DNA of 64,000 nucleotides from Stenocarpella maydis (lineage: Eukaryota; Ascomycota; Sordariomycetes; Diaporthales; Diaporthaceae). Shown here piece after piece: positions 1 through 10,942 of the stretch. Position 1 is the stretch's first letter. Every line of letters begins with the position of its first letter. The notes under the pieces were generated by a model. It saw only the letters and a program-made list of their open reading frames with translations, ran no database searches and was not told where the DNA came from. The stretch is taken from the NCBI GenBank assembly GCA_002270565.1, contig NQMI01000005.1, forward strand, positions 310,001 to 374,000. The letters run 5' to 3'. A program made the position numbers and the translations under genes.

Positions 1-204
1 ACCATATGAGCTACAGCCCGTGGTTTTTGACGGGGTATCATCGCCTCCAGTAAACCACGCGTCAGAACCAGGACACGTCAAACCAAAGCTACAAAGAGTG
101 AATTAAATCTTCTCCTGCCCTGAGATCCCTCGCGATGATAAAGCATGTAGCATGTAAATTCACTTCTAACTATGAAAGATACCTACAGAAGCCCTGCACC
201 CGGC
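1..204. other. left window edge, no gene seen
   Basis: This is the 3' flank of the FMN-reductase-like gene. Short reading frames here are antisense or chance, and I see no repeat or RNA gene. Confidence 0.5.
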
Positions 205-855
205 TTAGTTGGGAGGCAGCTGGTCGCCCTCGGGCTTGGGCACCCGCAGCTGCTCGCTCAGCCTCTCAAACGCCTCAAGCAGCTCGGCCCGGTGGCGGCC
301 CTCGCTCCAGTCCCTCCTCGTCCCGTCGCCGATCCTGCCCTCGGTGACGGCCAGCATGCCCTCGGGCCCGCGGCCCCCGTGGAAGCCCAGCGCCGGCCGC
401 GGCTCGACCACTGTCAGGCCCATGGCGGAGAGCACGCCCCTGGCCTGGTCGCTGGCCAGCGCCCCGCCCTGCACGCCGTAGCTGACGAGCGCGGCCGGCT
501 TGCCCGTGAAGCCGTTCATGAGGTAGTCGATGGCGTTCTTGGCGGCGCCCGAGATGCCGTAGTTGTACTCGTTCAGGATGAATATGTACCCGTCGTGCGA
601 GGTCATCTCGTCGGCCCAGGCCCTCGACGCCTCGTGCTCGAACTGCGCGCCGCCCGGCTTGACCATCATGGGCGGCACGGACTCGTTGAAGACGGGGAGG
701 TTGAAGGACTTGAGGTCGACGGTCCTGAGGTTCACGTTGGCTGCCCTGGCCGAGGGCTCGAGGACGGCCGAGATGAGGGAGGCGACGCTGGGCCCTATGC
801 GGATTCCGCGCGTCGAGGTGATGACGAGGGCCACATTCTTGGCGACGGCGGACAT
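205..855 (-). CDS. NADPH-dependent FMN reductase-like flavoprotein
   Basis: This is a single-exon gene of 216 aa, starting at the ATG at 855. The N-terminus (residues 10-25) has the beta-strand plus TSTRG-type phosphate-binding loop of the flavodoxin-like NADPH-dependent FMN reductase family. Near residue 96 is an NEYNYGISGAAKNAIDYL segment, which matches the family's PEYN-G-LKNAIDW flavin-contact motif. Family members are soluble homodimers that reduce FMN or quinones with NAD(P)H, so a role in flavin or quinone reduction is inferred from family alone. The length fits the family (about 180-220 aa). The C-terminal 40 residues are charged and probably species-specific. The next gene is over 1 kb away, so it seems to have its own promoter. 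Confidence 0.85.
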   Translation of the reverse strand: MSAVAKNVALVITSTRGIRIGPSVASLISAVLEPSARAANVNLRTVDLKSFNLPVFNESVPPMMVKPGGAQFEHEASRAWADEMTSHDGYIFILNEYNYGISGAAKNAIDYLMNGFTGKPAALVSYGVQGGALASDQARGVLSAMGLTVVEPRPALGFHGGRGPEGMLAVTEGRIGDGTRRDWSEGRHRAELLEAFERLSEQLRVPKPEGDQLPPN

Positions 856-1900
856 GTTGAGGTAATTTCTTCGAATGTGTCTATGGAAATGAGGAGGGCA
901 ATGAATTTGTTCCCTGAAGTATGGATATGCTGCTCTTGCGCTCTTCCGAGGCTTGACTGAGAAGGCGCTGCTTTCCCTTTATTTTATACGTGTTGCACAC
1001 AAGGCGCCGTCCAGTTCCGAATCTATTTCCGCCTACTAGTTTATTCTATCGCTTCCCTTGCAAATGCTCTTGATCGTCTACATATCATGCTGCTTTGCAA
1101 TCAACCGCGCGCAAACTCTCATAGTTCATCCGTGAGGAATAAGACTACCTGTGGGCGATTTCCCCGTTGGGATTGGGGGTATACTAGATACTTCATGAGC
1201 TACTGGCCTCCAGTATCGCAGAAAGGAGGGAAAGGCGAGCCGAGCAGGATCAGCTGCTGATTCTCAGATGGAAGGGCGAGACGAGCGCCGAGTTAGTCAG
1301 CACACCCCCTTCTTTGACCGCAACCAGGAGACACGTTGGCCTGGAACGTCCCCGGTTGATGTGATCTGTTAAAGGGTCGTTTCATGGATTGTTCTATCTC
1401 TAGAAGGGCGAGATCCAAAGTCCAGGAACTCAGATATTCGAATGTGCAACAGTGAACGGTATATCAGTCCCTGGTTCGCACCATACTTACCCGCGCCAAG
1501 TCTCCTCCGGGCCCAATCAACTACGAGCTTGATTTCCACGCCCATTTTGTACGCCCAAAGCGAATACGCACATTAGAGCTAGTTCACTTACATGTCAAGG
1601 ACTGATTACGTGAGGCATGCAAGTTGGCCGCAAGTGTCAGGCATGGGCGCTGTAGGACTAGATGTTTTGAGGTTGTGTTTCCGAACTTCTACCAGGCCTC
1701 GGTCTTGTGATGCATCCGTGTGCCCTCCGTTTCTGTGTGTGCAGATTTGGTTTCTCGATTTCCAATGATGCCAAAGACCTCTTCTAAAGTCAAAATTTCC
1801 ATGAGGTTGAGAGCAACGCACCGGACGCCCCATGCAACCATTGTAATTAATCTTTGATCATCCTGCCCCGAGCCCGCCTTGGCCTGACCACTTCCCAGGC
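856..1900. other. intergenic, about 1 kb
   Basis: This lies between the start of the reductase gene and the stop of BTB gene 1, both on the minus strand. I see no gene, RNA or repeat. The small frames around 1606-1904 have no recognisable content. Confidence 0.5.
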
Positions 1901-3011
1901 TCAAGCTTTATCACGATTCTCCCAGGGATAGCCAGACTTCTTCACACAACCCTCGCACTTCCATGGAACCTCCATGATCTTGATTTTGTCACCCGCCGCA
2001 TGCGGGTCGACGTTCCAGCTAGTTGTGTATATGGTGCGGCATTTGCAGTCCCTGCATTTGTCATCCACGAAGTAACTGCGGTAGTCGGCCTCCGAGTTGC
2101 CCGCCCATCTATTCTGACGCCCCTTGATGGCCACTAGGAAAAGATCGGAAGCCAGGTCAGGGAACTGTTCGATTTTCTGCACGAAGTCGCGGGAAGGGTA
2201 CAGTTTCAGTCTGATTGCGTGGGCGTAGTCGATGAGGACCTGTCGGCAGGGCTCGGCATGTGGGAAGTCGCGATAGGTAGCGGCTGCGGCGTGGAAGAAT
2301 TCTTGGACGATAGATTTGCCCTGAGCCCCGCAAACGTCCCATTTACCATTGCACATGAGCTTCATGTTGTCCTCGAAGTGGATCTGCATGGCGGATACGA
2401 CGTCCTTCTGGAGGGAATCGAGGAGGAAGAAGTTGGCGACAGACCAGAGGCCGACATACTTGCTGATGATGGAATCGCCCTCGCACTTCTCGACAGCGGC
2501 GACATCGATGGCTACGTGGAAAACATGAGCACGTAAAAAATGGCAGTGACGAGCAATGTGTAATCAATTACCGACCTCCTGAGTAGAGATAGATTACGAC
2601 GACGTTGACGTGCTCGGGCGCGACGTCGGTGAGTGTGATCTTTTTGGTCTTGGCTTCCTGTTATACAGGGCTTTGTCAACATGATTGAAGGCGACAAGTG
2701 ACGTGTTGCCGTCGGCGCCCACCTCCCAGTTACCGGTTAAGGCTTTTTCAAACCAGGTGCATCGCTTGCATATGATTCCTTTGTGGACATTCCAGACTTG
2801 GCTACCACAGCGTAAGGTGACGTCGCTGAAATGCCCCGTCTCTAGAAGGCTGTTTTGATGGTAAGATGGCGAATCTCAAGTGGAATTTGGGTAGGAAGGC
2901 TTGCCTCAGGTCGCTTGACACGAATCGGTGCTGGGCGTGCTCGAAACTGAGCATTCGGGGACGAGCCACGACGGCGTCTTTCTGTACCTCTGAGTCATCT
3001 GGTTGAGACAT
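1901..3011 (-). CDS. BTB/POZ domain protein 1 with C-terminal Cys-rich tail
   Basis: My model has four exons: 3011-2905, 2849-2723, 2657-2576 and 2511-1901 (927 nt, 308 aa). The first three exons encode the BTB/POZ fold typical of fungal BTB-only proteins. They include FSDVTLRCG, the WNVHKGIICKRCTWFEKAL helix region, and the KKITLTDVAPEHVNVVVIYLY strand-helix. A helical C-terminal half follows, then a short tail with CRDCKC and PWKCEGC Cys pairs. BTB domains mediate dimerisation and often recruit cullin-3 or transcription partners; the partner here is unknown. The first intron (2904-2850) has a GC donor and AG acceptor, and using it gives an unbroken BTB start. The last intron's donor (GTCGGT) is weak. 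The next gene upstream is a paralogue with the same architecture. Confidence 0.75.
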
Positions 3012-3632
3012 CTTGGCTGTCGCAGAAATGGTTGGTGATGGGAGGGAAGTCTTGAGGTTTGCCAAAGGAGGGAGGTGGCTGAGGGTCTGGTTGCGCGAGT
3101 GCGGGTGTAGGTGTAAGTACAGTATCGGTCACTACTATCCAAAACAACACCTAAGCCCTGGAGGTTACTGTCAGATCAGCATACTGCAGGACCACCTGCT
3201 CACCTATCAGGCTTCTGGTACTTATCACCTGTGAGTAGGTCTGAGTTTTGTCTTGCGATAGCTACTTGCAGATACTTCTGGGAAGTTGCATGTGTCTTGG
3301 TAGTAGGGGAACTTGATATTCCGAACGCAATTGCAATGGGCTCTGGATTCAAGGCCGAAGAGTTTGAGGGGATTCAATGTCAATGGTCTAACTAGAGTAC
3401 ATGCTGATGCTCAAAGGGGCAGCAACTCTTCAACTCCTCGTTGTTGGTTCAAATGTTGTGATGCTGCAGCACCGAGATGATCAGGCAAGCGTGCTGAAAT
3501 GCACACTGACCGAAGGGGTCATTCTTTGAACGCATCCCTGCCGTTCCCACGAACTCCCGAACTTGCTGAACCTGGTAGAGATGGCGTGCCAACTCTCAGC
3601 TTTCCAAGTTCTCAGTCGGCCCGCTGGTGTGC
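3012..3632. other. spacer between the two BTB genes
   Basis: About 620 bp separate the two paralogues. This stretch should contain the promoter of BTB gene 1 and the terminator of BTB gene 2. I see no other feature. Confidence 0.45.
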
Positions 3633-4655
3633 TCAATGTTTCTTCGGTCTAGGCGGAGCTCGCTCGAATCCATGCTTTCCCAAGCAGGGTATGCAGCGCC
3701 ATGGCACCTCAATCGACGAGGGTTGCTCACCCGATGTACCGACAGCAGGGTCGATCGCCCATAAAGGATGAGACTCGCCGGTATCGTTGCAGTACGTGCA
3801 TCTGCCTATCCTGCCCCCATGCAGAAGGACCCGCATTCGTTCTCCAGAGTCCACTTGGTTGCTCTGCCCTCAATTGTGGCCATGAACAATTCATGAGAGA
3901 ACTGGAGAGGCGCTTTGGACATGTGATCAGTGAAGCCTTCTATACCGAAGACAGGAAGCCTTACGGCGTAGAAAAAGCTGACCAAAACCTGCTGACAAGG
4001 TACCGAATGTAGGTATTTTTTGTAAGCTGTCTCTACACCACGGAACATCTGTTCGAAGAGGTCTTCGTAGTCTGGGAGGACCGATGGGCAATCGCTGTAA
4101 ATAATGCAAATCACTTTGATCTTCTCGTCGCAGTACTTCTCCATGATGGTGATAGCCTCGTTCTTAAGCTCTTCAAAAACCAAGAAGTCCTCCATAGCCC
4201 ACAACCGGACGCATGCGTTCAGAATGGAGTCATTGGAGTTCAGTTCCTCGATCTTGACTGAAAACAACTTAGCAAGGGCATTGGGCGGGGGGGGGTTCCG
4301 CGTTTAAAGAAGAAGTTGCACAAACCTGAGCCAGAATAGATGTACTTGATGGCGCAACCAACCAGGTCAGGTGAAAAGTCTTCCGCAGAGATGTTGACAA
4401 TGCTGTTCCGGGCTTCCTGTAACACCAAAGAGGCGTCAGACGGCCGATTCTAAACATCTCTTGCCCACTTGAGGATTGGGAACATTTGTGGGTTACCTCG
4501 AAGCCGCCGCTGAAGACCCTCTTGAACCACTCGCAGCGACAGAGGATAATCTTGCGAACCGCCCAAGTTCTCTCCCCGCAGGTGATCGTTGCGTCGGCGA
4601 AGAGGCCGCTCTCAAGGAGGTCCAGGTCCTTCGACCAGAGCTGTTGCTGAGGCAT
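3633..4655 (-). pseudogene. BTB/POZ domain protein 2, frameshifted before its Cys-rich tail
   Basis: Exons are 4655-4497, 4416-4326 and 4257-onward, with introns of 80 and 68 nt. The protein has the same plan as its neighbour: a BTB core (DLLESGLFADATITCG, then VRKIILCRCEWFKRVF), the NISAEDFSPDLVGCAIKYIYSGS strand-helix, and a helical region with LVSFFYAVRLPVFG. The open frame stops at about 3806, just after a run of five C on the plus strand (around 3813-3817). The next frame, down to 3633, encodes CTYCND and PWRCIPC, which are the Cys pairs seen in the tail of BTB gene 1. One extra base in the homopolymer would restore the full paralogous protein, so this is either a recent inactivation or a sequencing error. 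The start at 4655 is the first ATG in frame just before the domain, and an upstream start is possible. Confidence 0.7.
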
Positions 4656-5199
4656 TCCCGAGTTTGGGAGCTGCAGCGCGAGAGATGGTGTTGGAGAGAT
4701 GGTGTCTGTGGGTATGGAATAGTTGTTGGCTGAATCCCTTGATAGAAGCGTCTGGGGTTGACACTGAGTGGTGGCAGTAGTCGCAGAAAACCGTGTTGTG
4801 GTTGAAACCTGCAGGAGGCCAGCGGTGGTCAAAAGTGTTTTTAAAACTGCGCCTCCAGAAACTCTGCTCAAGTGTAGGGCAAGAAATACCCCGCCACTTT
4901 TCGCGTTTACTGTGCGTCTGTATCCTTACTCTGTATGCTGTAGTCGACCCCGTGGTTACAGGCCTCATCCATATGAATCATGGAGTACTCACAGCTTGAG
5001 CTAAAACCTTGGAGGCAGATTACCTCGACGTTTACGACAGCCCCACACTGACACATCCGACTGAAAGAATCCCACAAGGGTGCTGTCAGGGGGGTTTAAA
5101 TATTCCAAAAACATGTATTTACAAGAAACCGCTAGAGGCTTCACGGGGGCTGATTACACTGACGACATCCCCCAAGTTGAATACACCCGTCGTCCCGCC
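4656..5199. other. intergenic, about 540 bp
   Basis: This lies between the BTB gene 2 start and the nuclease stop. One frame across 4612-4968 has a CDYC motif, but the rest does not match the BTB family tail. I do not call a gene here. Confidence 0.4.
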
Positions 5200-7093
5200 T
5201 CACGCACCACACACGCCGAAAAGCGCAACGCTGGGGTCATGGTCCGACACGACGTCCTCCTCAGCCGCCCAGGTGTTGACGTGGATGTGCTCGTAACCAG
5301 CACCCTCCTCGAGCACCGGGCTGACGTACATGTGGTCCAGGGCCTGGGTGTTCATATCAAAAGTGTATGTGTAGCGCTCCTCGGGAGGGATCCCGACGAC
5401 CTCGTCCAGCTCCGTCAGGCCAGAGATATCGGCAAAGGCCGTGAGAGGCTCCACAAAGGCAAACTCGTTGAAGTCACCCGCGGCAATGACTGCCGCCGAG
5501 GGGTCAATGGCGAGGATCTCGGAGATGAATTGCTGCCCCGTGTTAGCATTACAACCCGGAGAGCTGGAAGAGGAAGGCGGGAGGGGGAGAGCTTACGCCT
5601 GTGACGTTCGCCTGGGCCAGCCTGTTGCCGACGACGCCGTTGACGGGCGGCCGCATGTCACCCTGCAGGCTGGAGCTGCCGCCCTTGGAGCTCCAGTGCA
5701 CGTTGACGGTGAAGAAGGGCTTCGTCGCGCCCTCTGCGAGCCAGGCGGCGACCAGCGGCTTGCGGGTGGCAACCCAGCACGGGTTGGCCGGGTCGATGCG
5801 GCCTGGGTTCAGCGTGAGCTCTGGGCCGGACTCCCCGGCCACGACGCGGGTGGCCGTCGTGCTGTCGCCCGGGCTGGGCTTGTACAGGCTGACGACCTCG
5901 GGGCGGTAGAGGTACGCCACGCGGATGTTGCCGCCGGGCTGGCCGCCGTCCTTGCCGTCCTCGGGCGCGATCTCGACGAACGAGTAGGTGACGTTGCCGG
6001 CGGCCGCGATGGCGTCCACGAGGGCGGTCAGGGTGGCGCTGGCGTCGACCACGCCGTCGTTGGCCGGCCCGCTGCCGTCCTGGATCTCCTGGACGAACAC
6101 GAGGTCGGGGGCGCCGAGGTAATTGACGATGTGGTCCGCCCTGCCCTCGATGTTGGCCGACGCCGGGGACAGGTTCTCGACGTTGTAGTCGCCGACGGTG
6201 ATGCCCTCGCAGGACCGCGTGCTCTCCAGCGTCGTCGGTGGGGCCGTGCCGTCGGCGAGGGTGGTCAGCTCGTACGCGGTCAGGGGTATGATGTAGTAGA
6301 AGCCGAACTGCTGGTAGACGACGCCCGTGATGTCGGTCGCCTTGTCACCGATCTTGGGCGAGGCCGGGTTGCTCGTGCCATCGAGGGGCTCGTCGATCTT
6401 GATGACCTCCGGGTTTGAGTCCAGGGCGGTCATGGTCAGACTTCCCCGGGCGCTGCGGCCCGTCACGGGCCATCCACCTGTCACCCACGTCTCGCCATAC
6501 GAGTTTGGGCGCGAGATGACGGTCACGTTCCTGATGGTCACGAGCTCAGCACTGAGGCTCTCCCAAAAGTCAAGACCATAGTTTGCCGGGTCCAGGACGG
6601 GGTTCACCGCGGAGATGTTTGCAACGGCGTTGGGGATGCGGTAGACGTCGCCACCGTCGAGGCTGGAGAACTTCTCGGTCGGTGGGTACGGCGTGTCCTC
6701 GCCAACCACCAGGGGAGCGACGGTGTTATTGCGGGAGACGACAACGACGTCTGCTGGCGAGGTGAGCTCGGTCAGGTACAGGTACGTAGAGCCCCTGGAC
6801 CTGAACTCGGCCACCTTGGCGCTGAAAGTGACGATGTCCCCGACATTGAGCGAGCTGCCGACGCTGCTGCTGTAGATGAAGGCCGAGTCTGAGGTGGCCG
6901 TGTCGTTGTCCGGGGCCGTGGATCGGACAAAGACGCCAGTGGGACCTTTGGCAGTGACCAGCCCGCTGATGTTGGTCAGCGTCTGGCCGTCGTATGGCGA
7001 CAGGAACCTGTTGCCATTGATCTGCGAGATGCTCAGCGCTGCAGCAGAGCGAGTGAGCAAGGCGCCGACGACGCTGCAGAGGAGGCCCTTCAT
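5200..7093 (-). CDS. secreted endonuclease/exonuclease/phosphatase family nuclease
   Basis: Two exons, 7093-5597 and 5532-5200, are separated by a 64-nt intron with a GTAAGC donor and a CTAAC branch site. The protein is 609 aa. Residues 1-20 are a clear signal peptide. Residues 21-290 form an N-terminal beta-rich region like that of bacterial ExeM/NucH-type extracellular nucleases. The C-terminal half is the EEP catalytic domain: GDYNVENL (301-308), the metal-binding Glu in VFVQEIQD (about 336), HWSSK (466-470), GDFNE (about 518-522) and SDHDPS near the end. All expected catalytic Asn, Glu, His and Asp positions are present, so activity is likely. Several N-glycosylation sequons agree with secretion. 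It may degrade extracellular DNA or recover phosphate; the substrate is inferred, not shown. Confidence 0.88.
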
Positions 7094-8062
7094 GCTTGCT
7101 CAGCGGGCGTGGTGGTTGGGCAGCCGATGGGCACAGATGCATCCATCCTGGGCGAACACCGCCCTCGACGGGGCAGCAGAGCAGCATTTGTAGTCGTCGT
7201 GGAGATGCCAGCTGAGCCTCACAAGGGGCCACTGCAGATGCAAGGGGCAGCTCTGAGAGAAGGCAAAGGTGCCAAGCTGCTGGGTGCGCCCTCTCCGGTG
7301 CGTAGGCCTAATCATATCGCGCCGCCTGGGGCACGTTGCGATGCATCGATGGCGGGCCAGTCCCAAAACGACAGGTCGCAGACATCGTTTATCACGCCAA
7401 GACGGGAGCGGCACGAGATGGGCAGTGTTGCACCGCGATTAATCTCTGCTGCTGCTGGGTGGGCGGGCGAATCAGCGCCGTGCCCAGGCAAGCCCGTCGC
7501 GAACCTGACCTCCTCGCCAAGGCCTGCCCAGGGCCTCTCTCTGGTATGAGCAGAGATCCGAAAAGCGAGGGGCCAGGACATCGTCGAGTTCCCATGAGTC
7601 TCTTCTCATCCACCTATGATTGCATCAGAGTAAACGGTCCTAATGTCCTGGGACGGCAACCAAGCAGCCACAATGCAATTCTTGTCCTAGCATTGTGCTC
7701 GTCCAGCCCTCTTTGACAAGCAATAAAGGGTGCACATAGTTGTGTGAAACAATCCTGGATTTCTCCCGAGCAAAGCATGCATTGTCCAGCCACACGTCTC
7801 TCTGTCCGCTATGTCAGTGTGAGAGGCATTGCTCATTGCTACCAGCATGCTGCAAGTCACATATGTATTTAAAGCCAGCATAACCCAGGTCGAGGGCCAG
7901 CAACACGCCTCTAATCACTTACGACTGGCTTTTCTTTTCCTGGGGTCCGGAATCCTGCTCTATTCACCTTTAACTTGGCGTTTTCGCGCCGGACGGGACT
8001 ATCAGGTATAGTCTTATAATTCCGACTGCAGAAGCGATACATACAGGTAAGAGAAAAGAAAT
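7094..8062. other. divergent intergenic region, about 970 bp
   Basis: This is the shared upstream region of the nuclease (-) and the RING gene (+). It should hold both promoters. No RNA gene, repeat or supported small gene is visible. Confidence 0.45.
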
Positions 8063-8956
8063 ATGCCGCCCCAGCGAACGACATCAGTCCCGCCCGTCCA
8101 TCCCCAAAAGCGAAAGCATTCTGACATCAGCGGGCCGAATCTTGACAGGCCTGCCAAGAGGAGCCGCGACAGCGACGACCGCGAGGAAACGAACTTGTGG
8201 ACAACGGTTAAAAAGTATCTGGAAAACCCAACCCGCCACCCGCAACCCGGAGTCTCCTGTCCCATCTGCATGGTTCCCATCGCAATCCGCGGTGTCCCCA
8301 TGCTAGAGCCTGACCCGTGGAAACTCTCTACCGGCTCGCACCAGGTCGTGGGCACGGTGCTCCCCTGTGCCCATATAATATGCCAGAGATGCATAAATGC
8401 GCACCTCCGTGCCCAACAAGAACTGTCCCCAGGCGGTGGCAAGACCTGCCCATGCTGCCGAGCCCACTTACACTTCACCTGCGGCGAGGTCATCCCCCCG
8501 CAGCGGCTTCCAATAGCCTCGGGCGAGACGGCGGCCCTGGTACCGCTCACCAGGCCGGAACTAGGAGAGCCTGGCCTGGGGCATCGCTTCCCTGAGGACT
8601 GCTATCGTTGCACATTGCGGGCCGGCGAGGAGTATATCGACGTCAGCCTGAGCTTTGTGAGCGGAGTCGTCCACGGGGCCGAGTACCGCCGGGGTGAGTT
8701 CACCCCTGCCTGGGACGACCTGGTAGAATCGTCGCTGGCCCTGTTCTGGAGGTACCTGAGTGAGCAGCGGTGGGCCCCCAGCTGGCGGAACGGCAGGGTT
8801 CTTACGACGCTGTTCCGTGTAAGTTTCGCTGACGATGCACTTGTTGTAGACGCGATAGACGAATTTCTTTGTCCGGATGGCGATTCTCTAGTGTGGTCCC
8901 GACAGGGTGACTTGGTGTGGCGCGTTCCAAACCGCCGAAGCGGTGGTCTTTGCTAA
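8063..8956 (+). CDS. RING-finger protein (C3HC4), putative E3 ubiquitin ligase
   Basis: This is a single exon of 297 aa. The N-terminal 40 residues are basic and Ser/Pro-rich, with two possible nuclear localisation patches (QKRKHS and RPAKRSR). A C3HC4 RING follows: Cys66-x2-Cys69, then a long 32-residue loop, Cys102-x-His104-x2-Cys107-x2-Cys110, and Cys129-x2-Cys132. The long first loop is typical of poorly described fungal RING proteins. RING domains recruit E2 enzymes, so an E3 ligase role is the family-level inference. The C-terminal 160 residues are acidic and Trp-rich with no domain I recognise. The stop is at 8954-8956. Confidence 0.8.
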   Translation: MPPQRTTSVPPVHPQKRKHSDISGPNLDRPAKRSRDSDDREETNLWTTVKKYLENPTRHPQPGVSCPICMVPIAIRGVPMLEPDPWKLSTGSHQVVGTVLPCAHIICQRCINAHLRAQQELSPGGGKTCPCCRAHLHFTCGEVIPPQRLPIASGETAALVPLTRPELGEPGLGHRFPEDCYRCTLRAGEEYIDVSLSFVSGVVHGAEYRRGEFTPAWDDLVESSLALFWRYLSEQRWAPSWRNGRVLTTLFRVSFADDALVVDAIDEFLCPDGDSLVWSRQGDLVWRVPNRRSGGLC

Positions 8957-10050
8957 GCCCAAGAGCCTTCACGCCCAAGCCACAGAAGTGGTGGTGAGCT
9001 CGAGCTTCCAAGGCTGGAATGCGAGGTCGTTGTACACACCCGATTATCTGAAGTCTGACACTCATTATTCTTTGGCGCTACAAAGGGTTTGCGGTGCGCG
9101 AAATTGTTTCCAGGTTAGTTTTTCTTATAGTGTTTAGGTATATGCTGTGCGTATGTCTGTCCGTACCCAGGTATTGCCCAGGAATTCTCGGAGGAGTCGA
9201 CCACGGCGACTTCCCAGGCAAGCATGGATTTTATAAGCACGACAATTTTCAATTTCTGTTTCCCTGTGTACGTATCAAGACATTCGTTTTGTTAGAAATA
9301 TACTTCGAGTGCAACAATATATTTTGTTTTCCGGACCGTGTTTTGACCGGCTTTGTTGACAGGCAGGCATGTTAATATCTACAAGTCAATGGAGAGTAGC
9401 TTTGATAAAATCGAGAAACTTCAGCCGAGTCAACACCGCTGCACAGTTGTCGAGTGGGAGGAGGAGGAGACGGCGGGAGGGAGGAAAGACTGGCCGTTGA
9501 GAGGCAGGGTATGCTCTATGCTGCCGAGCAAAGTATATCGATCCAGGTGAAGTATCATGCCGGGAGAGGGGGGGTTAAGAGCGTGATTGGCCTCATATAT
9601 TGGTGTCTAACTATCCTTATTCTCGGGACGTGATAGCATCTTCTGATATTTGCAAGAATCCCTGCCGTTCATTTCTAGTCAATCACTGGTGAAGTTTCAA
9701 AACCGGGGCCGTGGTATACATATGTTAGTGCCGAAACTACGAGCTCTCGCACAACTATGTGTACTTTAAAGCAGCATTCCAATAAGCGCTCTCAGGTTGA
9801 TGATGTCCTGGCCGCTCCTCTCAGAATTTGGGCGTAGTGAATTTCTCGCACTAGGAACTTTAGAATCCGCTGTGAGGTGATCGAGAGTGCCTGCATCGAA
9901 CCGTTCCCCCACAGAGGCCTTGAGATATCGAGACGACTCCCTCTGTAATCCCTAACCGAAATCTTTTCTATACTTCTGACTGTCTTATATCGTTGTATTC
10001 ATGAAAGTTGAGCGCGGTATAGCGGCTCATGATGTCGCAAGTGTGTTTCT
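8957..10050. other. intergenic, about 1.1 kb
   Basis: This convergent spacer lies between the RING gene (+) and the PQ-loop gene (-). I see no supported gene, RNA or repeat, and it is moderately AT-rich compared with the flanking genes. Confidence 0.5.
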
Positions 10051-10942
10051 TCAGACATTGCAGGGTAAGAGCGGCTCCCTTTCGGCATCCACCTTGTCAG
10101 CAGGTAGCGCATCATCCACAGCGCCACGGTAGAGGTAAAAATGCTGGAAGAAGGCCACAAGGTCGAAAAAGACGGTGACGTTCCCCAGCGCAAACTTGGC
10201 AGGGTTTGCCAGGACCGCGGACCAGTCACCACCCGACGCGGCGTCTATGAAGAGCTGGACGAGAGACAGGATAGCACCCGCGAGGTCTAGCGTGAACTGG
10301 GAGATGCTGAGCCCCCGAGTCGATTTACGGCGGATGTTGAGCCATATCTGGGGCGCGTATTTGACCACGGTGAGGAAGGCCTTCACGTTGCCCACGAGAT
10401 AGATCTATGAGAGTGAGAAGGTGATAGTGCTCGGATGTCTGACCGGGCCAGACCATCAGGTAACTCACCACATCTAGCCACTCCCACCTGAACGAAGTCG
10501 GCTGCAGGCCAACGACGAAGGCCCCGAGCAGGACAACACCGATGCAGCCCCAGAAGAAGCCCAGTGTCCACCGGCTGCACCTGAGATCTCTGATGCGGCT
10601 GAAGCGCCATAGCTTTGGGTAGAACTGGGAGTAAACAAGAATGGTGATGAAGACACCGTGGAGCGCGTAGGCGATATCGTTTGGCTGCACCGTCGGGTTG
10701 GGATTGCGGGGGTTCCGCTGTGCGTACTGTGCTCTCACGACAGGAGAGAAGAAGAGAGCAAGGTTGTGGGTGGCGTAGCAGGTCATCCCAACGATGTTGA
10801 GAAGGGCGAAGTCGATGGAAAAGCCAACTGTGGTCCTGCGACGGATATTCAGGATGCACTGTGGGTAACATGACGCTGTCCAGCAGAGCATGTACGACCA
10901 CCCGATGATGCTCGATATCGTCTTGACCGTGTCTGAAGCCAT
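10051..10942 (-). CDS. cystinosin-like PQ-loop membrane transporter
   Basis: Two exons, 10942-10469 and 10404-10051, are separated by a 64-nt intron (GTGAGT donor). The protein is 275 aa with about seven hydrophobic segments. Two PQ-loop repeats are visible: CYPQCILNIRRRTTVGFS near residue 25, and YAPQIWLNIRRKSTRGLS in the second exon. The spacing of the two PQ loops and the length match the cystinosin/Ers1 family, which exports cystine with protons from lysosomes or vacuoles. The tail ends in a charged stretch with a REPLL dileucine-like signal that could direct vacuolar sorting. A second ATG lies one codon upstream (10945). Cystine as the substrate is inferred from family. Confidence 0.88.

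Noticed and set aside
4612..4968. Third BTB-like gene fragment upstream of BTB gene 2
   Set aside because: A CDYC and a WRGISC motif occur but in the wrong order compared with the paralogues' tails, and no BTB core is nearby.
5441..6418. Long open frame on the plus strand opposite the nuclease gene
   Set aside because: It is antisense to a gene with clear catalytic motifs. Its composition is that of a GC-rich shadow frame.
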